Below, piece after piece: positions 8,374 through 16,837 of a DNA stretch of 64,000 nt. The DNA is taken from the NCBI GenBank assembly GCA_017471185.1, contig JAFUVZ010000034.1:1-64000 (forward strand), in the 5' to 3' direction. The stretch comes from Bacteroidaceae bacterium. Its GTDB lineage: Bacteria > Bacteroidota > Bacteroidia > Bacteroidales > Bacteroidaceae. The stretch's first letter is position 1, and the number at the start of each line of letters is the position of its first letter. The notes beneath the pieces are model-generated. The model saw only the letters and a list, made by a program, of their open reading frames with translations, did not search any database and was not told the DNA's origin. The position numbers were made by a program, and so were the translations under genes.

Positions 8374-9210
8374 TCAATTGTCTATAGACAAATCCTTCAG
8401 TTCTTCTTGTCCCCTGCGGGCAATCACTCTTACTTGCGACACATTGCCAAAGTCTGTAGCCAATTTGATTTTCAGCAAGTATGAAAGTCCGTCGTTAGAA
8501 TCGGCCATGTCATCAACAGTCCCAACCATCACTCCTTCGGGAAAGACTGTGCTGTAACCGCTCGTCACCACTGTGTCACCCAAATTGAACTCAGCATGTC
8601 TGGGCAAATCCTTCAGATAGGCGAAACGAGGGTCTCCGCCCTCCCATTTCAGATAGCCGAAATAATCGCTGCCAGCTATCTTACAGCTCAAGTTGCTCTT
8701 ATCATTCAACAGCGAGATGACCAAAGAATAGCCACCAGTCACTTTATACACGATTCCAACCACACCCTTGGCACCCACCACACCCATTTCAGGTCGGATG
8801 CCAGCACGAGACCCTTGGTCAAGGGTGATATAGTTGTCCTCAAGATGCAGACTATTGCCGATAACCATAGCGGGATATTCCAGGAACATGCTGTCTGCCA
8901 TCTGGTTCAGACTTTCATAAGCCGTAGAGTCATTCAGCAGCTGCCTCATGGTTCTCTCCAGGAAAGACACCCGTTGTTCAAGCCTCGTATTCCGCTTCAT
9001 CAGAGCCTCATTGGTTTCCCTCAAGCCAAAATACGACCTCACGTTGCCACCTATCTCCAATACTCTGCCTGCCACTTCATTTGCAGATGTAAAAGCGACG
9101 CTTTGCTGATAGCCATTAAAGCCAAGCAGCAAAACGACGCATATACCTTCCAGCAGGAGAAACACCAGCCAGTAGTCATACTTAACCAGGAAATCCAGTA
9201 GTCTCTTCAC
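8374..9210 (-). CDS. mreC: Rod shape-determining protein MreC
   Basis: MreC is a periplasmic scaffold of the elongasome that binds and activates PBP2. The 278 residues start with one membrane helix (about 14-33). A coiled coil follows at about 65-100 (RNTRLEQRVSFLERTMRQLL), then the beta-rich MreC core with the conserved GVVGIVYKV strand and VVTSGYSTVFPEGV. It is 27 bases downstream of mreB. Confidence 0.92.
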   Translation of the reverse strand: MKRLLDFLVKYDYWLVFLLLEGICVVLLLGFNGYQQSVAFTSANEVAGRVLEIGGNVRSYFGLRETNEALMKRNTRLEQRVSFLERTMRQLLNDSTAYESLNQMADSMFLEYPAMVIGNSLHLEDNYITLDQGSRAGIRPEMGVVGAKGVVGIVYKVTGGYSLVISLLNDKSNLSCKIAGSDYFGYLKWEGGDPRFAYLKDLPRHAEFNLGDTVVTSGYSTVFPEGVMVGTVDDMADSNDGLSYLLKIKLATDFGNVSQVRVIARRGQEELKDLSIDN

Positions 9211-9237
9211 CTCATCTATAAAAGAGTTTAGAGTTGA

Positions 9238-10260
9238 TTATCTCATCAAGAATGAGTATTTATCCACATTTCTCAACGCAACAGCCGTGCCCTTTGCCAC
9301 GCAATGAAGCGGGTCTTCAGCAATATGGAAAGGAATGTTGATCTTATCCGTCAAACGCTTGTCAAGTCCTCTCAGCAGAGCACCACCGCCAGCCAGATAG
9401 ATGCCATTGTGCACAATATCAGCATAAAGCTCGGGAGGCGTATTCTCTAAAGCGCTCAGGATGGCCGTCTCAATCTTTGAGATACTCTTTTCAAGACAAT
9501 GAGCCACTTCCTGATAACATACGGGCACCTCCATAGGCAGAGCGGTGATGCGGTTTGGTCCATGCACCACATAATCCTCTGGAGCATCTTCACCCAACTC
9601 AGTCAATGCCGCACCCACGTTGATCTTGATACGCTCAGCCATACGCTCGCTCACTTTCACATTATGCTGCCGGCTCATATATTCCTGAATATCAGCGGTG
9701 AGGTCATCACCTGCCATCTTGATGGAGTTGTTGCTAACAATACCACCTAATGATATCACGGCAATTTCAGTGGTACCACCACCGATATCTACCACCATAT
9801 TGCCTTCAGGCTGAGTTACATCAATACCAATACCTATAGCGGCAGCCATCGGTTCAAAAATCAAATAGACATCCCTTCCGCCAGCATGTTCAGCAGAGTC
9901 ACGCACAGCACGAAGCTCCACTTCAGTAGAGCCACTCGGGACACCGATAACCATTCGCAATGACGGAGAAAACAAATGGTGTTTGGAGGGACACATCTTG
10001 ATCAAACCACGAATCATCTGTTCGCAAGCGTTGAAGTCGGCAATCACGCCATCTTTCAGCGGCCGGATGGTCTTGATGCTGGCATGTGTCTTCTCATACA
10101 TCATCTTCGCATTCTCACCCACGGCAATCATCTTGCCGGTATTATTGTCGAGCGCCACAACTGACGGCTCGTCAACCACAATCTTTCCGTCCATGGTGAT
10201 GATGGTATTGGCAGTACCCAAGTCCATCGCCACCTCTTGTGTAAATGAAAACAATCCCAT
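9238..10260 (-). CDS. mreB: Actin-like rod shape-determining protein MreB
   Basis: MreB is a bacterial actin that polymerises under the membrane and orients the wall-synthesis machinery. The 340 residues carry the actin-fold ATP motifs: DLGTANT near residue 13, DIGGGTTEIAVISLGG in the middle and LAGGGALLRGL near the end. GLFSFTQ at the N terminus would form a membrane-binding amphipathic segment. It is 31 bases downstream of purH on the same strand with no visible terminator between them, so purH and the shape genes are probably cotranscribed. Confidence 0.96.
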   Translation of the reverse strand: MGLFSFTQEVAMDLGTANTIITMDGKIVVDEPSVVALDNNTGKMIAVGENAKMMYEKTHASIKTIRPLKDGVIADFNACEQMIRGLIKMCPSKHHLFSPSLRMVIGVPSGSTEVELRAVRDSAEHAGGRDVYLIFEPMAAAIGIGIDVTQPEGNMVVDIGGGTTEIAVISLGGIVSNNSIKMAGDDLTADIQEYMSRQHNVKVSERMAERIKINVGAALTELGEDAPEDYVVHGPNRITALPMEVPVCYQEVAHCLEKSISKIETAILSALENTPPELYADIVHNGIYLAGGGALLRGLDKRLTDKINIPFHIAEDPLHCVAKGTAVALRNVDKYSFLMR

Positions 10261-10291
10261 AAAATAGCTACAAGTTACGACTTACAAGTAA

Positions 10292-11818
10292 TTAATGTTT
10301 AAAATGTCTGAAACCAGTCATCACCATCGCCAAGCCACGCTGCTCGCAAACGTCAACACTCTCCTGGTCACGGATGCTGCCACCAGGCTGTACGATAGCA
10401 GTGATGCCCTCATCAGCAGCCAATGTGACACAATCATTGAATGGGAAGAAAGCGTCGCTCGCCATCACGGCACCATGGAGATCGAAACCAAAGCCTTTGG
10501 CTTTCTCAATAGCTTGCTTGAGAGCATCCACACGACTGGTCTGGCCTACGCCACTGGCCAATAGCTGTCCGTCTTTAGCCAATACGATAGCGTTGCTTTT
10601 GCTCTGCTTCACGATACGATTGGCAAACAGCATATCGTTCATCTCCTTCAGAGTTGCCTTCTTGGTTGTCACAGGGCGCAGGTCCTCCAGAGTTTCACGC
10701 TTCAGGTCGCGTTCCTGAACCAGTACGCCGTTCAACATAGAACGGAATTGCACCTTAGGCATATCCACAGGCTTGCGAACCAGGATAATGCGGTTTTTCT
10801 TATGTCCCAATACCTCCAGGGCATCCACGTCATAATCTGGAGCGATAATCACCTCGAAGAATATCTTATCGATTTCCTCAGCAGCAGCTTTATCAACCAC
10901 TCCATTGGTTACCAATACACCGCCGAAAGCAGATACAGGATCACCAGCCAAAGCATCTTTCCAAGCCTCAGCCACTGTTTCGCGAACAGCCAGACCACAA
11001 GCGTTATTGTGTTTCAGGATAGCGAAAGCTGTCTCGCCTTCAAACTCATCAATAAGCTCTACTGCAGCATTGATGTCCTGCAGGTTGTTGTAGCTGATTT
11101 CCTTTCCATGAATCTGGTCAAACATACTATCCAGATTGCCATAGTAGTAACCCTTCTGATGAGGATTCTCACCATAGCGCAACACTTTACGGACATCTTC
11201 TGTGGCACGGAAAGCAGAACCTTCACCCCCGTCAAACCAATTGAAGATGGCACTGTCATAATGACTGCTCACGCCAAAGGCATCCCTTGCCAACAGACGA
11301 CGCTCCTCCAAGGTAGTCTGGGCACCGCTCTCCATCAGGATATCCTTCAAGGTAGCATACTGCGCCTGGCTTGCTACAATCACCACATCCTTAAAGTTCT
11401 TGGCAGCAGCCCTAATCAAGCTGATTCCGCCTATATCAATCTTCTCAATAATCTGCTGAGGGTCAGCTCCACTTGCCACAGTGGCTTCAAACGGATAGAG
11501 ATCCACAATCACCAGGTCGATTTCAGGAATACCGTATTTCTCCATCTGTTCCTGATCCTGTTCCACGTCACGTCTGCCCAGAATACCACCGAACACTTTG
11601 GGATGAAGAGTCTTCACCCTTCCACCCAAAATACTCGGATAAGTAGTCAGGTCTTCAACAGCCTGGCACTCAAAACCCAAGCTCTCAATAAACTGTCGTG
11701 TGCCACCTGTTGACAGGAACTGCACTCCTTCTTCATGCAGCTTGGTAATAATCTCATCCAAGCCCTCTTTGTGATAGACAGATATCAAAGCTGTCTTGAT
11801 TCTCTTAGCGTCTGCCAT
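10292..11818 (-). CDS. purH: Bifunctional AICAR formyltransferase / IMP cyclohydrolase
   Basis: PurH catalyses the last two steps of de novo IMP synthesis. The 508 residues hold an N-terminal MGS-like cyclohydrolase domain (STGGTRQFIESLG near residue 37, KTLHPKVFGG) and a C-terminal transformylase with RYGENPHQ, the catalytic KHNNACG and a terminal FRHFKH. Length and motif order are normal. It is the first gene of the minus-strand run that continues into mreB. Confidence 0.96.
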   Translation of the reverse strand: MADAKRIKTALISVYHKEGLDEIITKLHEEGVQFLSTGGTRQFIESLGFECQAVEDLTTYPSILGGRVKTLHPKVFGGILGRRDVEQDQEQMEKYGIPEIDLVIVDLYPFEATVASGADPQQIIEKIDIGGISLIRAAAKNFKDVVIVASQAQYATLKDILMESGAQTTLEERRLLARDAFGVSSHYDSAIFNWFDGGEGSAFRATEDVRKVLRYGENPHQKGYYYGNLDSMFDQIHGKEISYNNLQDINAAVELIDEFEGETAFAILKHNNACGLAVRETVAEAWKDALAGDPVSAFGGVLVTNGVVDKAAAEEIDKIFFEVIIAPDYDVDALEVLGHKKNRIILVRKPVDMPKVQFRSMLNGVLVQERDLKRETLEDLRPVTTKKATLKEMNDMLFANRIVKQSKSNAIVLAKDGQLLASGVGQTSRVDALKQAIEKAKGFGFDLHGAVMASDAFFPFNDCVTLAADEGITAIVQPGGSIRDQESVDVCEQRGLAMVMTGFRHFKH

Positions 11819-11863
11819 AGTCGCAATATTTATTAGTTATTATATCAAATGAATTTTAGAGTG

Positions 11864-11871
11864 CAAATTTA
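11864..11871 (-). promoter_or_regulatory. Predicted -7 element upstream of purH
   Basis: On the minus strand this reads TAAATTTG, matching TAnnTTTG, 45 bases before the purH ATG. I see no TTTG at the expected -33 spacing, so the promoter is only half supported. Confidence 0.45.
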
Positions 11872-11917
11872 AGAATAATTATTGAGACGGATAGCCCTAA
11901 TGCTATTAAATAGTTAT

Positions 11918-11950
11918 AAAAAAAATGCCTCCCTGTTTCCAAGGAGGCAT
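11918..11950 (-). terminator. Intrinsic terminator after the M13 peptidase gene
   Basis: On the minus strand ATGCCTCC (11943-11950) pairs with GGAGGCAT (11925-11932) across a 10-base loop. A run of T follows (the A run at 11918-11925 on the plus strand). It lies 25 bases beyond the peptidase stop codon. Confidence 0.9.
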
Positions 11951-11974
11951 CGCAAGGTAGTATAAGGTACCCTA

Positions 11975-13996
11975 TTACCACACGTTCACGCGCTTTTCAG
12001 GAGCGATGTACATAGGATCTTTCTCTGTGATGCCGAAGGCTTCATACCAAGTGTCGAGCTGCGGCATTGTGCCATTTACACGCCACTTACCCAGTGCGTG
12101 AGGATCGCTCTTTGTGCGATTACGTATCTCAGCCTCGGTGATGTTCTGCCCCCAAACAGTAGCATAAGCGATGTAGAAACGCTGCTCAGGAGTGAAGCCA
12201 TCCTTCACTGGCAATGGGTTATTCTTAGTAGCATTCTTGAAGGCCTGGTAAGCAATCTTCAAACCACCATGATCGGCTATGTTCTCACCCTGGGTCAGAC
12301 TACCATTTCCATGCAAGCCAGGAGCCACCTCGATGCTGTCATAGAAGTCGATGATCACCTGTGCACGGTCCTTAAACTTCTGGGCATCTTCTTCAGCCCA
12401 CCAGTCTTTCAAGTTACCGTCCTTGTCGTACTGACGACCTTGGTCATCGAATCCGTGAGTCATCTCATGACCAATCACCACGCCGATAGCACCATAATTG
12501 AAGGCATCATCAGCATTCATGTCGAAGAACGGATACTGCAGGATACCAGCCGGGAAGCAAATCTCGTTGGTAGTTGGGTTATAGTAAGCATTCACCGTCT
12601 GGGGAGTCATGAACCACTCAGTGCGATCTACAGGCTTGCCATAACGTGACACCATATCAGCGTACGCCCACTGTGAAGCACGCTTCATATTCTCATAGTA
12701 AGAATCGTTCTTGATGTCCAGGGTTGAATAGTCTTTCCACTTGTCAGGATAGCCAATCTTCACGGTAAAGGTGGAAAGCTTATCCAATGCTTTTGCCTTG
12801 GTTGCATCGCTCATCCAATCAAGGTTCTGGATACGCTCGCCCAGTGCCTTCTGCAAGTTTCCGACCAATTCAGTCATACGAGTCTTAGCCTCAGCTGAAA
12901 AGTACTTCTCTACATACATCTGACCAACAGCTTCACCAAGGACACCACTAACCACGTTTACGGCACGCTTCCAACGAGGCTGCTGCTCCTGCACACCTCG
13001 CATCGTACGGCTATAGAAATCGAAGTTCTGTGCTTCAATCTCATCGCTCAACGAAGATGCGGCATCGTCAATCAGCTTCCACTGGAGGTAAATACGCTGT
13101 TTGTCGATAGGCAGGGTAGCGATTACATCAGCACTTTCCTTCAGAGAGTTAGGCTGGCCGACAATGATTTCTTTCACATCCTTCAAGCCCATACCATTCA
13201 GATAAGTGTCCCACTCGAATGATGGATAATCATTCTTCAGCTGCTCCATACTCATCTTGTTGTAGTTAGCCTCAGGGTCACGCAGTTCTACATTGCTACG
13301 GAAAGCCTTAGCCAGACGGGTTTCTACTTCCATCACTACATCGCGACCTTTCTGAGCATCAGCATCACTATAGCCATACAGTTTGAACATCTTTACCACA
13401 TGCTCCTTGAAAGCCTCACGAATCTTAACGATGGCCTCATCATCCTCCAGATAGTAGTCACGCAAGCCCATGGTCAAACCGCCCTGACTCATCTGTACGG
13501 CATTCTCCATACTGTTTTTCTCGTCAGCTCCTACATAAATGCCAAAATAAGCGCCAGACCCATTCTGCGCCATCTTAGGCAACAGAGCATACACATCGTG
13601 TACGTTTTTGATTGCTGCTACCTCAGCCAAGTCAGCCTTAACAGGCTCATAGCCATCAGCATTACGTTTCACGCTATCCATAGCCATCTTGTAGAGGTCG
13701 CCCACTTTCTGAGCCACAGAACCAGCAGGGTTCTCCTGGCTGGCCAATGTCTCAACCAGTTCGTTGATACGCTTCTGGTTAGTCTCTGCCAACTGGTCGA
13801 AAGAGCCGAAGCGAGAATACTCTGCAGGCAGAGGGTTCAACTTTTGCCAACCACCAGTGGCAAACTGATAGAAATCAGTGCCAGGCTGAGCGGTTGTGTC
13901 CATGTTCTCCAAGTGCAGGCCAGAAGTCTGTTCTGGTTGCTGGCTGCATGATGCTGCCACCAGGCAGCAAGCTGCGATTGTCATAAGTTTCTTCAT
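11975..13996 (-). CDS. pepO: M13-family metalloendopeptidase lipoprotein (PepO-like)
   Basis: This is an exported zinc endopeptidase of the neprilysin/PepO family. Of 673 residues from the ATG at 13996, the first 18 form a lipoprotein signal ending AASC. The catalytic domain is in the C-terminal third, with NAYYNP, zinc motif HEMTH (HExxH) followed by GFDDQGR, and GENIADHGGL carrying the third zinc ligand. The open frame extends 15 codons upstream, but MKKLMTIAACC is a proper signal peptide, so I use it as the start. It begins 7 bases after the ABC-F stop and is followed by a strong terminator. Confidence 0.92.
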   Translation of the reverse strand: MKKLMTIAACCLVAASCSQQPEQTSGLHLENMDTTAQPGTDFYQFATGGWQKLNPLPAEYSRFGSFDQLAETNQKRINELVETLASQENPAGSVAQKVGDLYKMAMDSVKRNADGYEPVKADLAEVAAIKNVHDVYALLPKMAQNGSGAYFGIYVGADEKNSMENAVQMSQGGLTMGLRDYYLEDDEAIVKIREAFKEHVVKMFKLYGYSDADAQKGRDVVMEVETRLAKAFRSNVELRDPEANYNKMSMEQLKNDYPSFEWDTYLNGMGLKDVKEIIVGQPNSLKESADVIATLPIDKQRIYLQWKLIDDAASSLSDEIEAQNFDFYSRTMRGVQEQQPRWKRAVNVVSGVLGEAVGQMYVEKYFSAEAKTRMTELVGNLQKALGERIQNLDWMSDATKAKALDKLSTFTVKIGYPDKWKDYSTLDIKNDSYYENMKRASQWAYADMVSRYGKPVDRTEWFMTPQTVNAYYNPTTNEICFPAGILQYPFFDMNADDAFNYGAIGVVIGHEMTHGFDDQGRQYDKDGNLKDWWAEEDAQKFKDRAQVIIDFYDSIEVAPGLHGNGSLTQGENIADHGGLKIAYQAFKNATKNNPLPVKDGFTPEQRFYIAYATVWGQNITEAEIRNRTKSDPHALGKWRVNGTMPQLDTWYEAFGITEKDPMYIAPEKRVNVW

Positions 13997-14003
13997 TTCT
14001 TTA

Positions 14004-15977
14004 TTATTGTTGTTTAAGCTTTTCCAATTCTTCTGAGGCAATTTCCCATTCTTCCATCGCCTTATCCAAAGATTCCTTCAGTTTCAGGTGCTTTTCATAA
14101 AGGCTCATGTCTGCTGCACCTTCAGGAGTTGCCATTTGAGCTTCCAAAATAGCAATGGCAGATTCTGTCTCGCTAATGGTCTGTTCACAATTCTCCACCA
14201 TCCGTTCTGCTTTCTTCACTTTCTTATTGAACTCTTTCTGTTCCGCGTAGCTCAATGCTCCCAACTTAACTTGTTTAGTTTCCTCTTTTACAGGAGCATT
14301 CGTGGCAGCAAACAAAGCATCAATACCACGTTCACTGACATTGGCCTCGGTACCCATTTTAAGCAATTGCTCATGCTTCTCACGCAGAAAGTCATAGATA
14401 CCACCTATGTGCTCCTTGACCCTGCCACCTCCAAACTCGTAAACCTTTTGCACCAACCCGTCAAGGAAATCACGATCATGGCTGACCACAATGACAGTTC
14501 CTTCAAACTGGCTGATAGCTTCCTTAAGCACGTCTTTCGAGCGCATATCCAAGTGGTTTGTAGGCTCATCAAGAATCAGGAAATTCACAGGCTCCAGCAA
14601 CAGTTTAATCATCGCCAAGCGTGTCCGTTCACCACCGCTGAGAACCTTTACTTTTTTGTCAACATCTTCGCCACCAAACATAAAAGCTCCCAATATGTCT
14701 CTGATCTTGAGACGCATATCTCCAGTTGCCACATAGTCAATGGTCTCAAAAACCGTCAGGTTCTCATCCAACAATTGAGCCTGGTTTTGGGCAAAATATC
14801 CTATCTTCACATTATGTCCTATGGTCAGTTTGCCCGTATAGTCGGTAATCTGCTGCATGATACATCTCACGAGAGTGGTCTTGCCCTCACCATTCCTACC
14901 CACAAAAGCCACCTTATCCCCACGATTGATCGTCAGTGTGACACGATCGAAAACCTGATGGTCACCAAAAGCCTTGCCCACCTCATCACAAATGACAGGA
15001 TAGCTGCCGCTACGGTCAGAGCAGACGAATTTCAACCTCAAAGTGGAATTGTCTTCTTCATCCACTTCGATAGGCACTACTTTCTCCAGCATCTTGATGC
15101 GGCTCTGTACTTGAACAGCCTTAGTGGCTTTATATCGGAACCGTTCGATGAAATCCTTCGTATCCTCAATCATCTTCTGCTGGTTCTGATAAGCACGAAG
15201 CTGCTGCTCGCGTCTTTCCTTGCGCAAGGTCACAAACTCATCATACTTTACCTTATAATCGTAAATATGCCGACAAGAGATCTCAATGGTACGAGTGGTC
15301 ACATTATTGAGGAAAGCACGGTCATGGCTCACCAGCATTACGGCATTGGCTTTGGTAGCCAGAAAGTTTTCCAGCCATTCTATGCTCTCAATATCCAGGT
15401 GGTTGGTTGGCTCATCAAGCAACAGCACGTCAGGATGCCTCAACAGAAGTTTAGCCAGTTCGATACGCATTCTCCATCCGCCAGAAAATTCACGGGTCGG
15501 TCTGTCAAAATCACTGCGGTTGAAGCCCAATCCTTGCAGCGTTCGCTCTATCTCTGCCTGATAGTTAGTGCCTCCCATCATCGTGAAGCGTTCACTATCA
15601 TGTGTATAACGTTCTATCAAAGCATGATAATCATCGCTATCATAATCAGTGCGATCTGACAGTTCCTGATTCATTTCATTCAATCTGGCCTGCATCTGTT
15701 TGATGTCATCAAAAGCTTTCTCAGCCTCCTGCATCACAGTATGCTCGTCACTGAGCACCATCACTTGAGGCAGATAGCCTATCGTACAGTCACGCGGCAC
15801 AGCCACATGACCTTCTGTGGGATTCTGCAAGCCTGCGATGATTTTCAGAAGTGTGGACTTACCTGCACCGTTCTTGCCTACCAGTGCGATGCGATCCTTC
15901 CGATTAATTACGAATCCTACCTTTTCAAACAAAGGCGTTGCATTGAATTCTACTTTCAGGTTATCAACCGAAATCAT
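14004..15977 (-). CDS. ABC-F family ATPase (ribosome-associated type)
   Basis: This is a soluble duplicated ABC ATPase of the ABC-F class. Members bind the ribosome and act in translation control or antibiotic protection rather than transport. Both nucleotide-binding domains are intact: Walker A GKNGAGKST near residue 34 and GRNGEGKTT in the second half, signatures FSGGWRMR and LSGGERTR, and LLLDEPTNHLD then LILDEPTNHLD. A charged interdomain linker and a C-terminal coiled coil (about 560-657) resemble Uup and YdiF. There are no membrane segments. It is followed closely by pepO. Which subfamily it belongs to cannot be settled by eye. Confidence 0.93.
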   Translation of the reverse strand: MISVDNLKVEFNATPLFEKVGFVINRKDRIALVGKNGAGKSTLLKIIAGLQNPTEGHVAVPRDCTIGYLPQVMVLSDEHTVMQEAEKAFDDIKQMQARLNEMNQELSDRTDYDSDDYHALIERYTHDSERFTMMGGTNYQAEIERTLQGLGFNRSDFDRPTREFSGGWRMRIELAKLLLRHPDVLLLDEPTNHLDIESIEWLENFLATKANAVMLVSHDRAFLNNVTTRTIEISCRHIYDYKVKYDEFVTLRKERREQQLRAYQNQQKMIEDTKDFIERFRYKATKAVQVQSRIKMLEKVVPIEVDEEDNSTLRLKFVCSDRSGSYPVICDEVGKAFGDHQVFDRVTLTINRGDKVAFVGRNGEGKTTLVRCIMQQITDYTGKLTIGHNVKIGYFAQNQAQLLDENLTVFETIDYVATGDMRLKIRDILGAFMFGGEDVDKKVKVLSGGERTRLAMIKLLLEPVNFLILDEPTNHLDMRSKDVLKEAISQFEGTVIVVSHDRDFLDGLVQKVYEFGGGRVKEHIGGIYDFLREKHEQLLKMGTEANVSERGIDALFAATNAPVKEETKQVKLGALSYAEQKEFNKKVKKAERMVENCEQTISETESAIAILEAQMATPEGAADMSLYEKHLKLKESLDKAMEEWEIASEELEKLKQQ

Positions 15978-16015
15978 AAAAAGTATCTTTCTACCTTATT
16001 ATATAATACTAAACT

Positions 16016-16837
16016 TCATTTTCGAGAGGACAAAGGGTGCGCATTGCCTGACACCTCTTTCAAATAAGCCTTGGCAGAGCCAATCTTGAGATAAAAATCT
16101 ATGCGTACAGGCAGGCGGTTGGCATCGTCAGTAATATAGAACCTTAAGATTTCTTTCTTCTCACCCTCCTTGTCAAAAGCATAAAGTGAGAAACCTTTGC
16201 AGGCATATTTCTTTCCATCTTTTGCCTTGATGGTACTATTACCCAAGCAAATCAACGTCTCATCCTCCACCTTACGACCAGTAGCCAGCGGGAGAGTAGT
16301 CTTATGCCCTTCAGTAAAATGCTCGGCAGAGAAATTACGGGCACGTGCTATAATACTCAGCATGTCGTAAATGCAACGGCTATCCTCTGTATCAGACTCC
16401 GTAGGCGTGAAATCAGCCACACCGGGACGGGTGCGCAGCTGGTGTACCTTGCTTACACCATTCTCACGGCTATACCATGCCTGATCTACAGAATAATGGC
16501 TTCCTTCCTCCGCGGCTTTTTTATAATAAAGGGGCTCCAGTCGTTCAGAAACATAAACCTGCAATGAATCACGAAGTTTGAAAAGCAAGTCTGCCTCCTT
16601 ACTTCCAATCGCCATCAGTCTGATGTCATAAACAGACTGGCCATTATAGATAGCCTTTTCCGTGGTAAAGGAAGCGTACCCCACCTTTTTCCAAATGATA
16701 CCCCAGTCAAAATACAAATCGTACCTTACCTTCTCTCCAGCTTGGAAAGCGGTATTCTCTACCTCACACTGCGCTTGCAGGTTGAGAGGCAGCAATGTCA
16801 AAATTGCCAGAATAGTAGTAAATAAAACTTTCATCAT
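16016..16837 (-). CDS. DUF3108-type exported protein
   Basis: The 273 residues begin with a signal peptide (about 1-22, ending LQAQC). FQAGEKVRYDLYFDWGIIW and a beta-rich body follow, the pattern of DUF3108 proteins found in Bacteroidota and Proteobacteria. Function is unknown and the location is presumably periplasmic. Its start overlaps the stop of the upstream lipoprotein gene (ATGA), so translation is probably coupled. An unusually good Shine-Dalgarno-like AGGAGG lies at 16840-16845, 5 bases before the second possible ATG (16834). Confidence 0.75.
   Translation of the reverse strand: MMKVLFTTILAILTLLPLNLQAQCEVENTAFQAGEKVRYDLYFDWGIIWKKVGYASFTTEKAIYNGQSVYDIRLMAIGSKEADLLFKLRDSLQVYVSERLEPLYYKKAAEEGSHYSVDQAWYSRENGVSKVHQLRTRPGVADFTPTESDTEDSRCIYDMLSIIARARNFSAEHFTEGHKTTLPLATGRKVEDETLICLGNSTIKAKDGKKYACKGFSLYAFDKEGEKKEILRFYITDDANRLPVRIDFYLKIGSAKAYLKEVSGNAHPLSSRK

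Noticed and set aside
10748..11713. Plus-strand open frame of 321 codons
   Set aside because: It is antisense to purH and shows no recognisable domain.
14088..15659. Long plus-strand open frame of 523 codons
   Set aside because: It is antisense to the ABC-F gene, whose Walker and signature motifs are intact.
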